A stretch of DNA of 64,000 bases from the NCBI RefSeq assembly GCF_038002165.1, contig NZ_JBBOBR010000001.1, positions 372,001-436,000 on the forward strand. The letters run 5' to 3'. The stretch's first letter is position 1. The number at the start of each line of letters is the position of its first letter. Below are positions 27,893 to 36,616 of the stretch, one piece after another. The notes beneath the pieces are model-generated. The model saw only the letters and a list, made by a program, of their open reading frames with translations, was not told the origin of the DNA and searched no databases. The position numbers and the translations under genes are program-made. Source of the stretch: Cytobacillus sp. FSL H8-0458. GTDB lineage: Bacteria > Bacillota > Bacilli > Bacillales > Cytobacillaceae.

Positions 27893-28048
27893 CAAGAAAA
27901 GCGGAAGCGCCTTGTTCACCCCGACAAGCACAAGACGAGCCTCGCGGGAAGGCGTTTTTTGCCTTTTTGGGAGGATTGGCTTGTGATCTCGAAGGGGTAG
28001 GCGCTGGAGCTAGACAAGAAAAGCGGAAGCGCCTTGCCGCACAGGAGC
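27891..28048. repeat. Dispersed Bacillus-type repeat, one full copy plus a shortened one
   Basis: ACAAGAAAAGCGGAAGCGCC occurs at 27892 and again at 28014. The first copy runs to GGCGCTGGAGCTAGAC (ending 28015), and its two ends can pair (AGCGGAAGCGCC with GGCGCTGGAGCT, imperfectly). It also contains an internal AAGGCG/TGCCTTTT hairpin region. The second copy has only the left end and a stub ending CAGGAGCT. The element begins at the phoU stop codon. No coding capacity. Confidence 0.7.
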
Positions 28049-28058
28049 TATTCAATAA

Positions 28059-28095
28059 AAAAAGCTAAAAGGAATCTTCCCTTTTAGCTTTTTGT
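28059..28095. terminator. Terminator of the 28084-28954 gene pair
   Basis: AAAAAGCTAAAAGG / CCTTTTAGCTTTTT stem, flanked by A and T runs on both sides, overlapping the stop of the minus-strand gene. It can also end phoU transcription. Confidence 0.8.
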
Positions 28096-28569
28096 TATGA
28101 TTTTAGCAATTTCTTTATAGCTCATATTATGGTTCAGTTCAAATGTGCCCAGCTGTATTTTTTTGCTGTACCCGTATTCCTCCATGTAATTGCCGAAGTC
28201 TGCTGCCTGGTCAATTACACTTGCTTTTTCAAGAAGTGACGCGATTTCCCCGGGTGTCATGCCGCTCTCAATGGTTAGCTGATATACTTTCTGAGACTCT
28301 TCTTCCTGCTCCGTATTTTCCTCAGCAGGTTCTTCTTCTTTTACTTCCTTATTCTCGTTTTGGTCTTTGGCGTCCGTCTGCTGTAAGAGAGTATATTCTT
28401 CGTTTGTTAATACAGTGTAGCTGTTTGCCTGCAGGAATTTTTTTGCGCTGCTTTCATCGATTGTTCTATTTGGGGTTTGCCCCGGTTTATTCAAAAAGTA
28501 GGCTGTGCCAAAGGCTATGACGGCAATAAGGATGCCAAATGCAAATGCCCTGGTATTTCTTTTATTCAT
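28084..28569 (-). CDS. Small membrane-anchored protein with a YceG/MltG-like domain
   Basis: A 161-residue protein with one N-terminal helix (residues ~8-25), a polar, strongly acidic linker (Glu/Gln-rich, ~65-95) and a C-terminal domain. The order QLTIESGMTPGEIASLLEKASVI ... GTFELNHNMSYKEIAKIIT in that domain matches the LysM-like substrate-recognition part of MltG-type transglycosylases. The MltG catalytic domain is absent, so it is probably not an enzyme by itself. It is second in a two-gene unit, overlapping the upstream gene by 8 bases. Its position next to pst suggests the yqzC/yqzD pair of B. subtilis, but I am not sure which is which. Confidence 0.72.
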   Translation of the reverse strand: MNKRNTRAFAFGILIAVIAFGTAYFLNKPGQTPNRTIDESSAKKFLQANSYTVLTNEEYTLLQQTDAKDQNENKEVKEEEPAEENTEQEEESQKVYQLTIESGMTPGEIASLLEKASVIDQAADFGNYMEEYGYSKKIQLGTFELNHNMSYKEIAKIITKS

Positions 28570-28954
28570 AGCTATGGCCCCTAAATTTCATTTCTGTTTG
28601 AATGGTCCTTACTTCATCAGGTGAGAGTGAAGATTGTCTTGCAATTTGTTCTATTGACAGCCCTTGCCTGGTCAGCAGCATCACCTGATTTTTTATTATT
28701 TCATGAACTTCCCTTTTTTCTGCAAAATGAACAGAAGGCTCTGCAGGAACGTTCTGAGTAAAGGGTTCATCCTCCACCAGCAGTTCTTCTTCCAATACTT
28801 TTAATTTCTTTTTAATTTGATACATTTCCTGGATTTGCTGCATGGACATTTGGTCCATTTCATCGCGAAGCTCTTTATAAGGATCTCTCAAAAACACTGA
28901 AAGAATTAATAGCCCTATAGATAAGATCAATAATGACAGTAAGATTGATTCCAA
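28562..28954 (-). CDS. Membrane-anchored protein with coiled coil and HTH-like end
   Basis: A 130-residue protein with an N-terminal helix (residues ~4-21). A charged coiled-coil stretch follows (KELRDEMDQMSMQQIQEMYQIKKKLKVLEEELL, ~27-60). The C-terminal segment (LLTRQGLSIEQIARQSSLSPDEVRTIQTEM) has the form of a helix-turn-helix. It may correspond to yqzD. It may bind DNA at the membrane, but that is inference. First gene of the minus-strand pair; AGAGGTGA precedes the ATG. Confidence 0.72.
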   Translation of the reverse strand: MESILLSLLILSIGLLILSVFLRDPYKELRDEMDQMSMQQIQEMYQIKKKLKVLEEELLVEDEPFTQNVPAEPSVHFAEKREVHEIIKNQVMLLTRQGLSIEQIARQSSLSPDEVRTIQTEMKFRGHSYE

Positions 28955-29271
28955 TAAAAGTCACCTCTAATTCATTGCACAGAAATATTTTACCATCTAA
29001 ATTGACAAATTTCGATATATAATCCATAAACAGGTGAAATTTAAAGATTCCTGTCGCTGAAGCTCTGTCGAATCAGAAGCTCAGCAAACGTTTTAAAAAT
29101 TTTTCCTATTTGAAATCGGGAAGGCATGTGCATTCGCAAGAAGCGACAATTTCCGTTCATTGTAGACTATCCATATCAGTGATAACATTGAGTTATATAA
29201 ATAGTCATAAAATTTTGCTTTTTGTCATATAGAACCCTTTTTCTATGAAAATAATCGCAAGAGGTGCCGTC
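28955..29271. other. Intergenic region with a possible long leader
   Basis: Divergent promoter region. On the plus strand TTGACA (29002-29007), 17 bases, then CATAAA (29025-29030) is a plausible promoter. It would give a leader of over 200 bases before the DUF4912 gene. That leader holds a hairpin, GCTGA-agc-TCTG / CAGA-agc-TCAGC (29056-29085), with a symmetric 3x3 internal loop. I do not recognise a known riboswitch. Confidence 0.4.
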
Positions 29272-29901
29272 ATGATAGATGAAATTATTAAGCTTCGCCG
29301 CAGGGGGCTTTCATTCCGTAAAATCGCAAGTAAGCTTGATACAACAGTCGGAAAAGTACAGTACCAGTGGACCAAACTTATCCAAAATAAAGGGAAACGC
29401 GACAGCGGGGAGTCTTTAGGGGAAAAATTAATATCTGAAGAAAATATCGTGCGAAATCAATCGAAAGATCATTTGACATTAACACGTTCAGCAGATGATA
29501 GTGCAAAAGTATTCTGGAGATTGTCTATTCAGAAAGTGAAGATGCTATCACTATACTTGGACGAGCCTGTCTCTTCCTTGAGAAAGTCTTTAAGGATCTA
29601 TGATGTTACCGGGGTTATTTTTGATGGAGCCAATGCGGTCTGTGATCATGAAGTGATCCTTTCCGATCATTCTGAATGGACCTTTAAAGGGCTTAAACTC
29701 GGCAATGTGTATTGTGTTGAGCTGGGCATTAAAATAACAGATACTCATTTCATTCCGTTACTGCGTTCAGAAGCATTGTATACTTCTGAGGAATCACCTT
29801 CACACAGAAAAAGTGAATCTGAGCTTCAGCCTGCATGGACGGTAAATGTGAGTACATACACCTATTATGAATCAGTGAGTGAAGGAGAAGGTAAAGAATG
29901 A
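29272..29901 (+). CDS. DUF4912 protein with N-terminal helix-turn-helix
   Basis: A 209-residue cytoplasmic protein. Residues ~1-35 (IIKLRRRGLSFRKIASKLDTTVGKVQYQW) form a resolvase-like helix-turn-helix. Residues ~65-185 match DUF4912 (AKVFWRLSIQKVK... LRIYDVTGVIFDG... WTFKGLKLGNVYCVELGI), a beta-rich domain often found beside glycan enzymes. The start is ATG at 29272 after AGAGGTG; a frame opening 27 bases earlier lacks a site. It overlaps the glycosyltransferase gene by four bases. The role is unknown, possibly a regulator or scaffold for polysaccharide synthesis. Confidence 0.8.
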   Translation: MIDEIIKLRRRGLSFRKIASKLDTTVGKVQYQWTKLIQNKGKRDSGESLGEKLISEENIVRNQSKDHLTLTRSADDSAKVFWRLSIQKVKMLSLYLDEPVSSLRKSLRIYDVTGVIFDGANAVCDHEVILSDHSEWTFKGLKLGNVYCVELGIKITDTHFIPLLRSEALYTSEESPSHRKSESELQPAWTVNVSTYTYYESVSEGEGKE

Positions 29902-31133
29902 TGGACTCGGTAACTTCAGGACTAAATAATAATAGTTTCATTAATGATAAACCTAAAATCCTTCTTCTTACCTGGGAGTATCCTCCCCATGTGGTAGGTG
30001 GTTTATCAAGGCATGTGTATGGACTCGCAGGTGGATTAAAACAGGATTATGAGGTTCATATACTGACTGCTAATCCCGGCACTCTTTCCAGCTATGAACG
30101 TATAAACGGTATCTATATCCACCGGGTTAAGCCGCTAAATGAAAAAGATCCTAATTTTCTGCACTGGATTTTGGGATTGAATTTGGCGATGGAGCAAAAA
30201 GCCATTGAACTGTCATCCTTCTGCCACTTTGAAATCATTCATGCACATGATTGGCTTGTAGGTGCATGCGGCCTGTCCTTAAAGGAGAGCTTGCACTGTC
30301 CTTTAATTACAACTATACATGCAACAGAATATGGAAGGAATAATGGGATCTACACAGAATTGCAGAAATTTATCCATACAAAAGAAGAACAGCTGATCAT
30401 TGGATCAGATCAGGTTATTGTCTGCAGTGAATATATGAAGGAAGAAGTACTTCAGCAATTTTCAATTGCCAGCGAAAAAATAGCTGTTATCGCAAACGGA
30501 ATCAGCAAAGAAACAATTCTTGATGATCCTGACAGCATATTGGAAGGGCTTCCGGTAAAAAAAGGCGGAAGACTGATATTCTCCATTGGACGGATGGTGA
30601 GGGAGAAAGGGTTTGATACCTTAATAGAGGCAGCGCCTATAATAAAAGAAAAGTATCCGGATGTTTATATAATCGTTGCCGGCAAAGGTCCTATGCTTGA
30701 AGCACACAGAAAAAAAGCAAGAGAACTGAAAGTTAATGATGTCATATATTTTCCGGGATTTGTAAATGACATGCAAAGATTAGCTCTCTTTCAAAAATGC
30801 GAAATCGCTGTTTTTCCAAGTTATTATGAGCCATTTGGCATTGTAGCCCTCGAAGCAATGATCACTGGAAAGCCTGCGATAGTTTCCAATACAGGAGGGT
30901 TAAAGGGAATCGTTAAACATGAATATTCCGGGCTGTTCATGGTCCCTGGAGATCCGCACAGCTTCGCAGAGCAGGCTTCCGCTATCCTTGAGAACCCTAA
31001 AGCTGCCGACACAATTGGCAAACAAGGCCAAAAGGTCGCAGAAAGCCTATTCAGCTGGGGACGCATTGCTGATGAAACAAAAAGAGTATTTCAAGAAACT
31101 CTGATCATCCAGAAGCTGGAAGATCTGGTATGA
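29898..31133 (+). CDS. GT4-family glycosyltransferase (glycogen synthase-like)
   Basis: Cytoplasmic GT-B enzyme of 411 residues. The N-domain begins KILLLTWEYPPHVVGGLSRHVYGL (residue ~20), the starch/glycogen-synthase-like opening with the conserved GG loop, and HAHDWL is near residue 115. The C-domain carries SIGRMVREKGFDTLIEA (~230) and the donor-binding EPFGIVALEAMITGKPAIVSNTGGLKGIV (~312-340) with the E-x7-E motif. Donor and acceptor are unknown. It is coupled to the DUF4912 gene (ATGA overlap). ATG at 29901 is an equally possible start. Confidence 0.88.
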   Translation: MMDSVTSGLNNNSFINDKPKILLLTWEYPPHVVGGLSRHVYGLAGGLKQDYEVHILTANPGTLSSYERINGIYIHRVKPLNEKDPNFLHWILGLNLAMEQKAIELSSFCHFEIIHAHDWLVGACGLSLKESLHCPLITTIHATEYGRNNGIYTELQKFIHTKEEQLIIGSDQVIVCSEYMKEEVLQQFSIASEKIAVIANGISKETILDDPDSILEGLPVKKGGRLIFSIGRMVREKGFDTLIEAAPIIKEKYPDVYIIVAGKGPMLEAHRKKARELKVNDVIYFPGFVNDMQRLALFQKCEIAVFPSYYEPFGIVALEAMITGKPAIVSNTGGLKGIVKHEYSGLFMVPGDPHSFAEQASAILENPKAADTIGKQGQKVAESLFSWGRIADETKRVFQETLIIQKLEDLV

Positions 31134-31196
31134 TGTATTTTATTTTACCTGCCATTAAAATGCCGTTAAAAAAATTATAGAAAAAGGTGCATAAAG

Positions 31197-31838
31197 ATGA
31201 ATACATTAAATTGGATTCAATCTGATGTTTATGAAGAAATGGAGAAAGCGCCGATCGGGAAATTGAGGATGATTCCCGGATTATGGATAGACGGGAAAAC
31301 TTACTGGATGGAAAATGTCAGTAAAGAAATGTTTCCTGATGAAAATATTTCTGTTCAAATTAAGACAGAAAAAATCCACTCTAAAATTTCCTATTTTAGA
31401 TGCTATATTACTAACCATGCTGACGAGCCCAGAACGATTAAGCTTTTATTGCAGCACAGACATGAGTTTTCTTCCCGTGGACACCTTTCTTTCATTTCTC
31501 CCGCAGAAAATGTCATCTTTCATATGGCTGATTCCAAGCTGTTTTTGGTTAATGGCCAGCTAAACGGCAAAAAAATGGAAGAGTGTACGATTCAGCCATA
31601 CTGGAACATTTTCAGTGATCAAATATGGAACTGCAAAAAGAAAGGAACATTAAAATACCACCCTATGGCCCAGGGCAATGCAATAAGCATCTTCGCACTT
31701 AATGCAGTATTCGATGGCAGAGGAACAGCAGAAGGCGAGTCATGGATAATAAACGGAAACAGCAAATCAGAAACGCTTCAGTATAACAGCCTGCTGATAG
31801 ACAGGGTTAAAGAGGATACTTTTAAAAAAACGTACTAG
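31197..31838 (+). CDS. Hypothetical protein of the DUF4912-GT4 operon
   Basis: A 213-residue protein that I do not recognise. It has no signal peptide, membrane helix or obvious catalytic motif. The sequence is rich in aromatic and beta-prone segments (FRCYITNHADEPRTIKLLLQHRHEFSS, NAISIFALNAVFDGRG), suggesting a beta-sandwich. The start is ATG at 31197 behind AAAGGTG, 63 bases after the glycosyltransferase, on the same strand and probably in the same transcript. A role with the neighbouring sugar enzyme is inferred only from position. Confidence 0.72.
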   Translation: MNTLNWIQSDVYEEMEKAPIGKLRMIPGLWIDGKTYWMENVSKEMFPDENISVQIKTEKIHSKISYFRCYITNHADEPRTIKLLLQHRHEFSSRGHLSFISPAENVIFHMADSKLFLVNGQLNGKKMEECTIQPYWNIFSDQIWNCKKKGTLKYHPMAQGNAISIFALNAVFDGRGTAEGESWIINGNSKSETLQYNSLLIDRVKEDTFKKTY

Positions 31839-31915
31839 CATTTCGATTTAAAAAATGCTATTATAGAAAAGTCGTATGAACGAACTAGTTTGAACATAGT
31901 TTGGAGGGAAATTAC

Positions 31916-32065
31916 ATGCGCGTAAACATTACGTTAGCTTGCACAGAATGTGGAGATCGTAACTATATTTCTAAAAAAAATAAACGAAATAATCCAGATC
32001 GTCTTGAGCTTAAAAAATATTGCCCAAGAGACAAGCGTTCGACTGCACATCGTGAAACAAAATAA
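31916..32065 (+). CDS. rpmG: 50S ribosomal protein L33
   Basis: A 49-residue ribosomal protein of the zinc-ribbon type: [17 protein letters not shown] gives the first cysteine pair (CTEC). The second pair is reduced to one cysteine (KKYCPRD), as in several L33 forms where the second pair is incomplete. Very basic. TTTGGAGGG lies seven to eight bases before the ATG. In B. subtilis one rpmG copy (rpmGA) lies at this position. A terminator follows at once. Confidence 0.93.
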   Translation: MRVNITLACTECGDRNYISKKNKRNNPDRLELKKYCPRDKRSTAHRETK

Positions 32066-32096
32066 GCGGTAGGATCATTCCTACTGCTTTTTTTGT
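32065..32096 (+). terminator. Intrinsic terminator after rpmG
   Basis: AGCGGTAGGA / TCCTACTGCT stem followed by seven T. Confidence 0.88.
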
Positions 32097-32180
32097 TGAC
32101 TTTTTTTATGGATATCCTTCCCTTTTTTGGATGAATTATTGAGAGCTTTGCAAAAGTAATCTTCTGTTGGAGGTTTTAAT

Positions 32181-32756
32181 ATGGAAATCGGTAAAAAGGC
32201 CCTTAGAAAGCAAATGCTGAATCGAATGAAGGAATTGAACAAGCCTGAGTATGAACAGCTGTCCTATCAAATTGCCTGCAGCCTTTATAGCAGCCCATTA
32301 TGGAGACAGACCAAAACGATAGGAATAACGGTCTCAAAGGCGCCTGAGGCTGACACTTGGCAGATTATCAGAAGAGCTTGGGATGAAGGGAAAAGGGTGG
32401 CTGTCCCGAAATGCATACCCGAATCAAAGCAAATGGTGTTCCGTGAGTTGAATAGCTTCATGGATTTGGAGTCTGTATATTATGGATTATGGGAGCCGAA
32501 TCCGGAAAAAACGGATGAAGTCCCCAGTGAGGAAATCGATACTTTAGTCGTTCCCGGACTGGCATACATGAAAAATGGCTTCCGGCTCGGATTTGGCGGA
32601 GGCTATTATGATCGTTTTCTCGAGCATTATAAAGGAAGAAAGGTTTCACTGGCTTTTGAAATGCAGGTCATAACCGGCTTTCCGGTGGAAAACCATGATA
32701 TGCCGGTGGAAATGATTATTACCGATCAGCAGGTGTGGGCATCCGGCGATGCTTGA
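32181..32756 (+). CDS. yqgN: 5-formyltetrahydrofolate cyclo-ligase YqgN
   Basis: Folate-salvage enzyme of 191 residues: ATP-dependent conversion of 5-formyl-THF to 5,10-methenyl-THF. The start ALRKQMLNRMKEL and the family signature GFRLGFGGGYYDRFL (residues ~134-148) are present, as is the VVPGLAY strand. GGAGG precedes the ATG. It overlaps the DUF92 gene by 8 bases. Confidence 0.93.
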   Translation: MEIGKKALRKQMLNRMKELNKPEYEQLSYQIACSLYSSPLWRQTKTIGITVSKAPEADTWQIIRRAWDEGKRVAVPKCIPESKQMVFRELNSFMDLESVYYGLWEPNPEKTDEVPSEEIDTLVVPGLAYMKNGFRLGFGGGYYDRFLEHYKGRKVSLAFEMQVITGFPVENHDMPVEMIITDQQVWASGDA

Positions 32757-33537
32757 GTCTATTGCTATTATTATTTTTATATTGATCACATCGCTGGCCG
32801 GATATTATTTCCGATTACTGACCTTTTCAGGCAGTATAGCGGCATTCATTGTGGGTGCGGCAGCAGGCTGGGGATTTGGTTTTTATGGCCTTCTTGTCCT
32901 GGGGTTCTTTTTTGCAAGTTCAAGCTTCTGGTCAAAATTTAAAAGCCATAAAAAAAAGGAATTCGAAAATAAGCATGCAAAAGGATCAAGAAGGGATTGG
33001 CAGCAGGTTGCTGCCAATGGAGGCATATCCGCTATTGCCAGCATATTTTATCTGCTGGATCCATCACAGGTTTGGCTGATAATGTTTCTTATCGGACTGG
33101 CTGCAGCAAACTCGGATACATGGGCATCAGAAATTGGCTCATTAAGTCAAAAACCCCCCATTTCTCTAAAAACCTGGAGGACAATAGAAACGGGTACTTC
33201 CGGTGCTGTCAGCTCTCTTGGCACGCTTGCAGCTTTGTCAGGGTCATTTACAATTGCTCTTCTATCAAATGTGCTGTTTGACATTTCAATTTATGAGGTT
33301 TTACTGATTGGAGTTCTTGGGTTTGCAGGGAATTTGATTGATTCTTTATTGGGTGCTTTTCTTCAAGCTGAATACAAGTGCCATGTATGCAGTTCAAACG
33401 TGGAAACAGCCGAACATTGCGGGCAGCCGGCCTCTTTGGTAAAAGGCTGGTATTTTGCAGATAATGATTTTGTTAATTTTTTTTCAGGTTTAGCTTCTGC
33501 CTCTGTGGGAATGCTTCTATATATCTTATTGGCATAA
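32749..33537 (+). CDS. DUF92 integral membrane protein
   Basis: A 262-residue protein with six or seven hydrophobic helices. Family features are the GLAAANSDTWASEIG motif (~residue 117-131) and the ETGTSGAVSSLGTLAAL segment (~147). The DUF92 family includes plant phytyl-phosphate kinase VTE6, so a polyprenyl phosphate-related reaction is possible but unproven in bacteria. The C-terminal loop has a CHVC...HCG cysteine cluster. It is coupled to yqgN by overlap. Confidence 0.85.
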   Translation: MLESIAIIIFILITSLAGYYFRLLTFSGSIAAFIVGAAAGWGFGFYGLLVLGFFFASSSFWSKFKSHKKKEFENKHAKGSRRDWQQVAANGGISAIASIFYLLDPSQVWLIMFLIGLAAANSDTWASEIGSLSQKPPISLKTWRTIETGTSGAVSSLGTLAALSGSFTIALLSNVLFDISIYEVLLIGVLGFAGNLIDSLLGAFLQAEYKCHVCSSNVETAEHCGQPASLVKGWYFADNDFVNFFSGLASASVGMLLYILLA

Positions 33538-33568
33538 AGGGACTTTGCTGTTCTCTACAATTAAGTAA

Positions 33569-34531
<963 letters not shown>

Positions 34532-34621
34532 TCAGTTTGTATCAATAGTGAAATTTATTTGCTATAGAGAATGGATAAAAATTATTCACTCTTCTCACAA
34601 TAAGGAAGAGGAGGGAATTCA

Positions 34622-34825
34622 ATGTCTCGATTACTATCTATTTTTATGATTGGGCTTGGTACTTATTTTGCCTATCATAACCGTTATCGATTGATTAATG
34701 TTATGTTCGGGAATGTCTTTTTGCGGAAGCTGCTGGTTACTTCAGTCATGAGTTTTCCGCTTGTCCGCGACAGGATGATGAGCTCTGTTTTTTCTTCCGG
34801 GCCATCGGAAGGGCGGCAATCTTGA
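34622..34825 (+). CDS. yqgO: Small protein YqgO-like
   Basis: A 67-residue basic protein with a weakly hydrophobic N-terminus (LLSIFMIGLGTYFAYHNRYRL) and a second hydrophobic patch. The conserved order RLINVMFGNVFLRKLLVTSVMSFP RDRMM is retained in Bacillaceae homologues as I recall them. Function unknown. GAGGAGGGA precedes the ATG. Single gene with its own terminator. Confidence 0.65.
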   Translation: MSRLLSIFMIGLGTYFAYHNRYRLINVMFGNVFLRKLLVTSVMSFPLVRDRMMSSVFSSGPSEGRQS

Positions 34826-34828
34826 AGT

Positions 34829-34856
34829 AAAAAGACCGTAATAGGTCTTTTTATTT
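34829..34856 (+). terminator. Intrinsic terminator after yqgO
   Basis: AAAAAGACC / GGTCTTTTT stem with T-rich tail. Confidence 0.85.
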
Positions 34857-34960
34857 TGCGGATATCTTTGGGTGCTTTTTCTTTTACAAAAAGATTCTTT
34901 TTTGCCTATAGTTAAATAAAGTATAGTAATTATTGCAATATATAGAGAGTGGGGGAAAAA

Positions 34961-36481
34961 TTGGCCGTTCAAGAGGATTATGTATTTTGGAAACTTGCGG
35001 ATTACTTCATATCTGACCACGGATACAGAATGATTCAGTTATCAGGAGATCAGGATGAATTATGGCTTGAAAGAATGGAGGATAAGAGCATAAAGGCAAT
35101 CAGGCTCTTTAAATATAATCTTGATTGGAGCAATTGGATGCAGCGGGATATTGAAGTGACTGCCGAAAAAGCTGAATCGGTCAGGAAGCAGCTTGGAAAA
35201 AGGGAAATGCCGGTTTTAAATATCTATGTTTCTGCGCACCTGCCTGTTGATGACTATGAATTCCGCATCACAGACCCCTTCATGCCTGAAAATGGGAAGG
35301 CATCTGTCCGAACCATGATCATTGAGTCCGGCAAACCGGAAAGCCTGCATGAAGTTGAAGAAATTTTCGAAAAACCGTTAACCCTTCCGGCCGGAAATTA
35401 TACGGAAATGGATGCTGATGCCCTGAAGCATACTGCTCTTTCTAAAGCGGTAAAAACAGCAAAAAAAGAAAAGGAAATGTTCAATTTTGGAAAGCCTTTT
35501 TTCACGTATATATTTATGGTTATTCAAGTTGCTGTCTTTTTGCTTTTGGAAGCGATGGGAGGCAGCACAGATACATCAACGTTAATTAAGTATGGGGCTA
35601 AATTTAATCCATTAATTCTTGATGGAGAATGGTGGAGGTTTTTAACCCCGATTATCCTTCATATTGGGCTGCTGCATTTATTAATGAATACACTTGCCTT
35701 ATTTTATCTAGGATCGGCAGTGGAACGGGTGTATGGAAATATAAGATTTCTATTTATCTATTTGGCTGCTGGATTTGGCGGAACATTAGCCAGTTTTGTT
35801 TTTAGTCCTACACTTTCAGCCGGGGCCAGCGGAGCTATTTTTGGCTGCTTTGGAGCACTTTTATATTTTGGCCTCATTTATCCAAGCCTTTTCTTCCGGA
35901 CCATGGGATTTAATATACTTGTTGTATTAGGAATCAACCTTGCATTTGGATTTACCATCCCGGGAATTGATAATGCCGGACATATAGGAGGACTGATTGG
36001 CGGATTTCTTGCTACTGGCATTGTGCATTTTCCAAAGAAGAAAAAGCCATTGCTTCAGCTGCTGTTTTTAGCTGGATCATTCTGTCTGGCTGCCGGCTTG
36101 CTGAAGTATGGATTCAATGAACCGGGAAGACTATTAAATGAACAAACTGCTATGGTAATGGCCCAGGAACATATTAATGGTGAAGAGTTTGAAAAGGCTC
36201 GTTTAATGCTTGCTGATTTTATTGAAGAAGGGAATGCTTCACCGGAAGTCTATTTTCTTTTATCATATGCTGAAATAAAAGTGGGGAGATTAAAAGAAGC
36301 AGAAGAACACCTTCTTCATGTAATTAAGGAAGATGCTTCTTTTCATGAAGCACATTATAATCTTGCACTAGTCTATTTAGAAGAAAAGCAACTGGAAAAA
36401 GCAAGGAATCATGCACAAAAGGCCGCTGATCTTCAGCCGGATCAGGAGGAGTATCAAAAGCTGTTAAATCAAATAGAATGA
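34961..36481 (+). CDS. gluP: Rhomboid intramembrane protease GluP (YqgP)
   Basis: Membrane serine protease of 506 residues. A cytosolic domain occupies residues ~1-165, followed by six or seven helices of the rhomboid fold. The conserved HIGLLHLLMNTLAL is near residue 232, the catalytic Ser is in GASGAIFGCFG (~290) and the catalytic His in NAGHIGGLIGG (~341). Two or three TPR units close the protein (residues ~395-500). In B. subtilis it takes part in membrane-protein quality control. The start is TTG at 34961, six bases after GTGGGGG. Confidence 0.94.
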   Translation: MAVQEDYVFWKLADYFISDHGYRMIQLSGDQDELWLERMEDKSIKAIRLFKYNLDWSNWMQRDIEVTAEKAESVRKQLGKREMPVLNIYVSAHLPVDDYEFRITDPFMPENGKASVRTMIIESGKPESLHEVEEIFEKPLTLPAGNYTEMDADALKHTALSKAVKTAKKEKEMFNFGKPFFTYIFMVIQVAVFLLLEAMGGSTDTSTLIKYGAKFNPLILDGEWWRFLTPIILHIGLLHLLMNTLALFYLGSAVERVYGNIRFLFIYLAAGFGGTLASFVFSPTLSAGASGAIFGCFGALLYFGLIYPSLFFRTMGFNILVVLGINLAFGFTIPGIDNAGHIGGLIGGFLATGIVHFPKKKKPLLQLLFLAGSFCLAAGLLKYGFNEPGRLLNEQTAMVMAQEHINGEEFEKARLMLADFIEEGNASPEVYFLLSYAEIKVGRLKEAEEHLLHVIKEDASFHEAHYNLALVYLEEKQLEKARNHAQKAADLQPDQEEYQKLLNQIE

Positions 36482-36616
36482 TGCTGACAGAATTTTCAGC
36501 TTACTTCCTGGGAAATAACAGCTGCATTTCCCTGCGAATTTTTATGAATCATGCCATTTATTGGTATGATTTTTTTTATGCATGTCAATGATGTTGAATA
36601 GTATGCAAGGAAAAGA

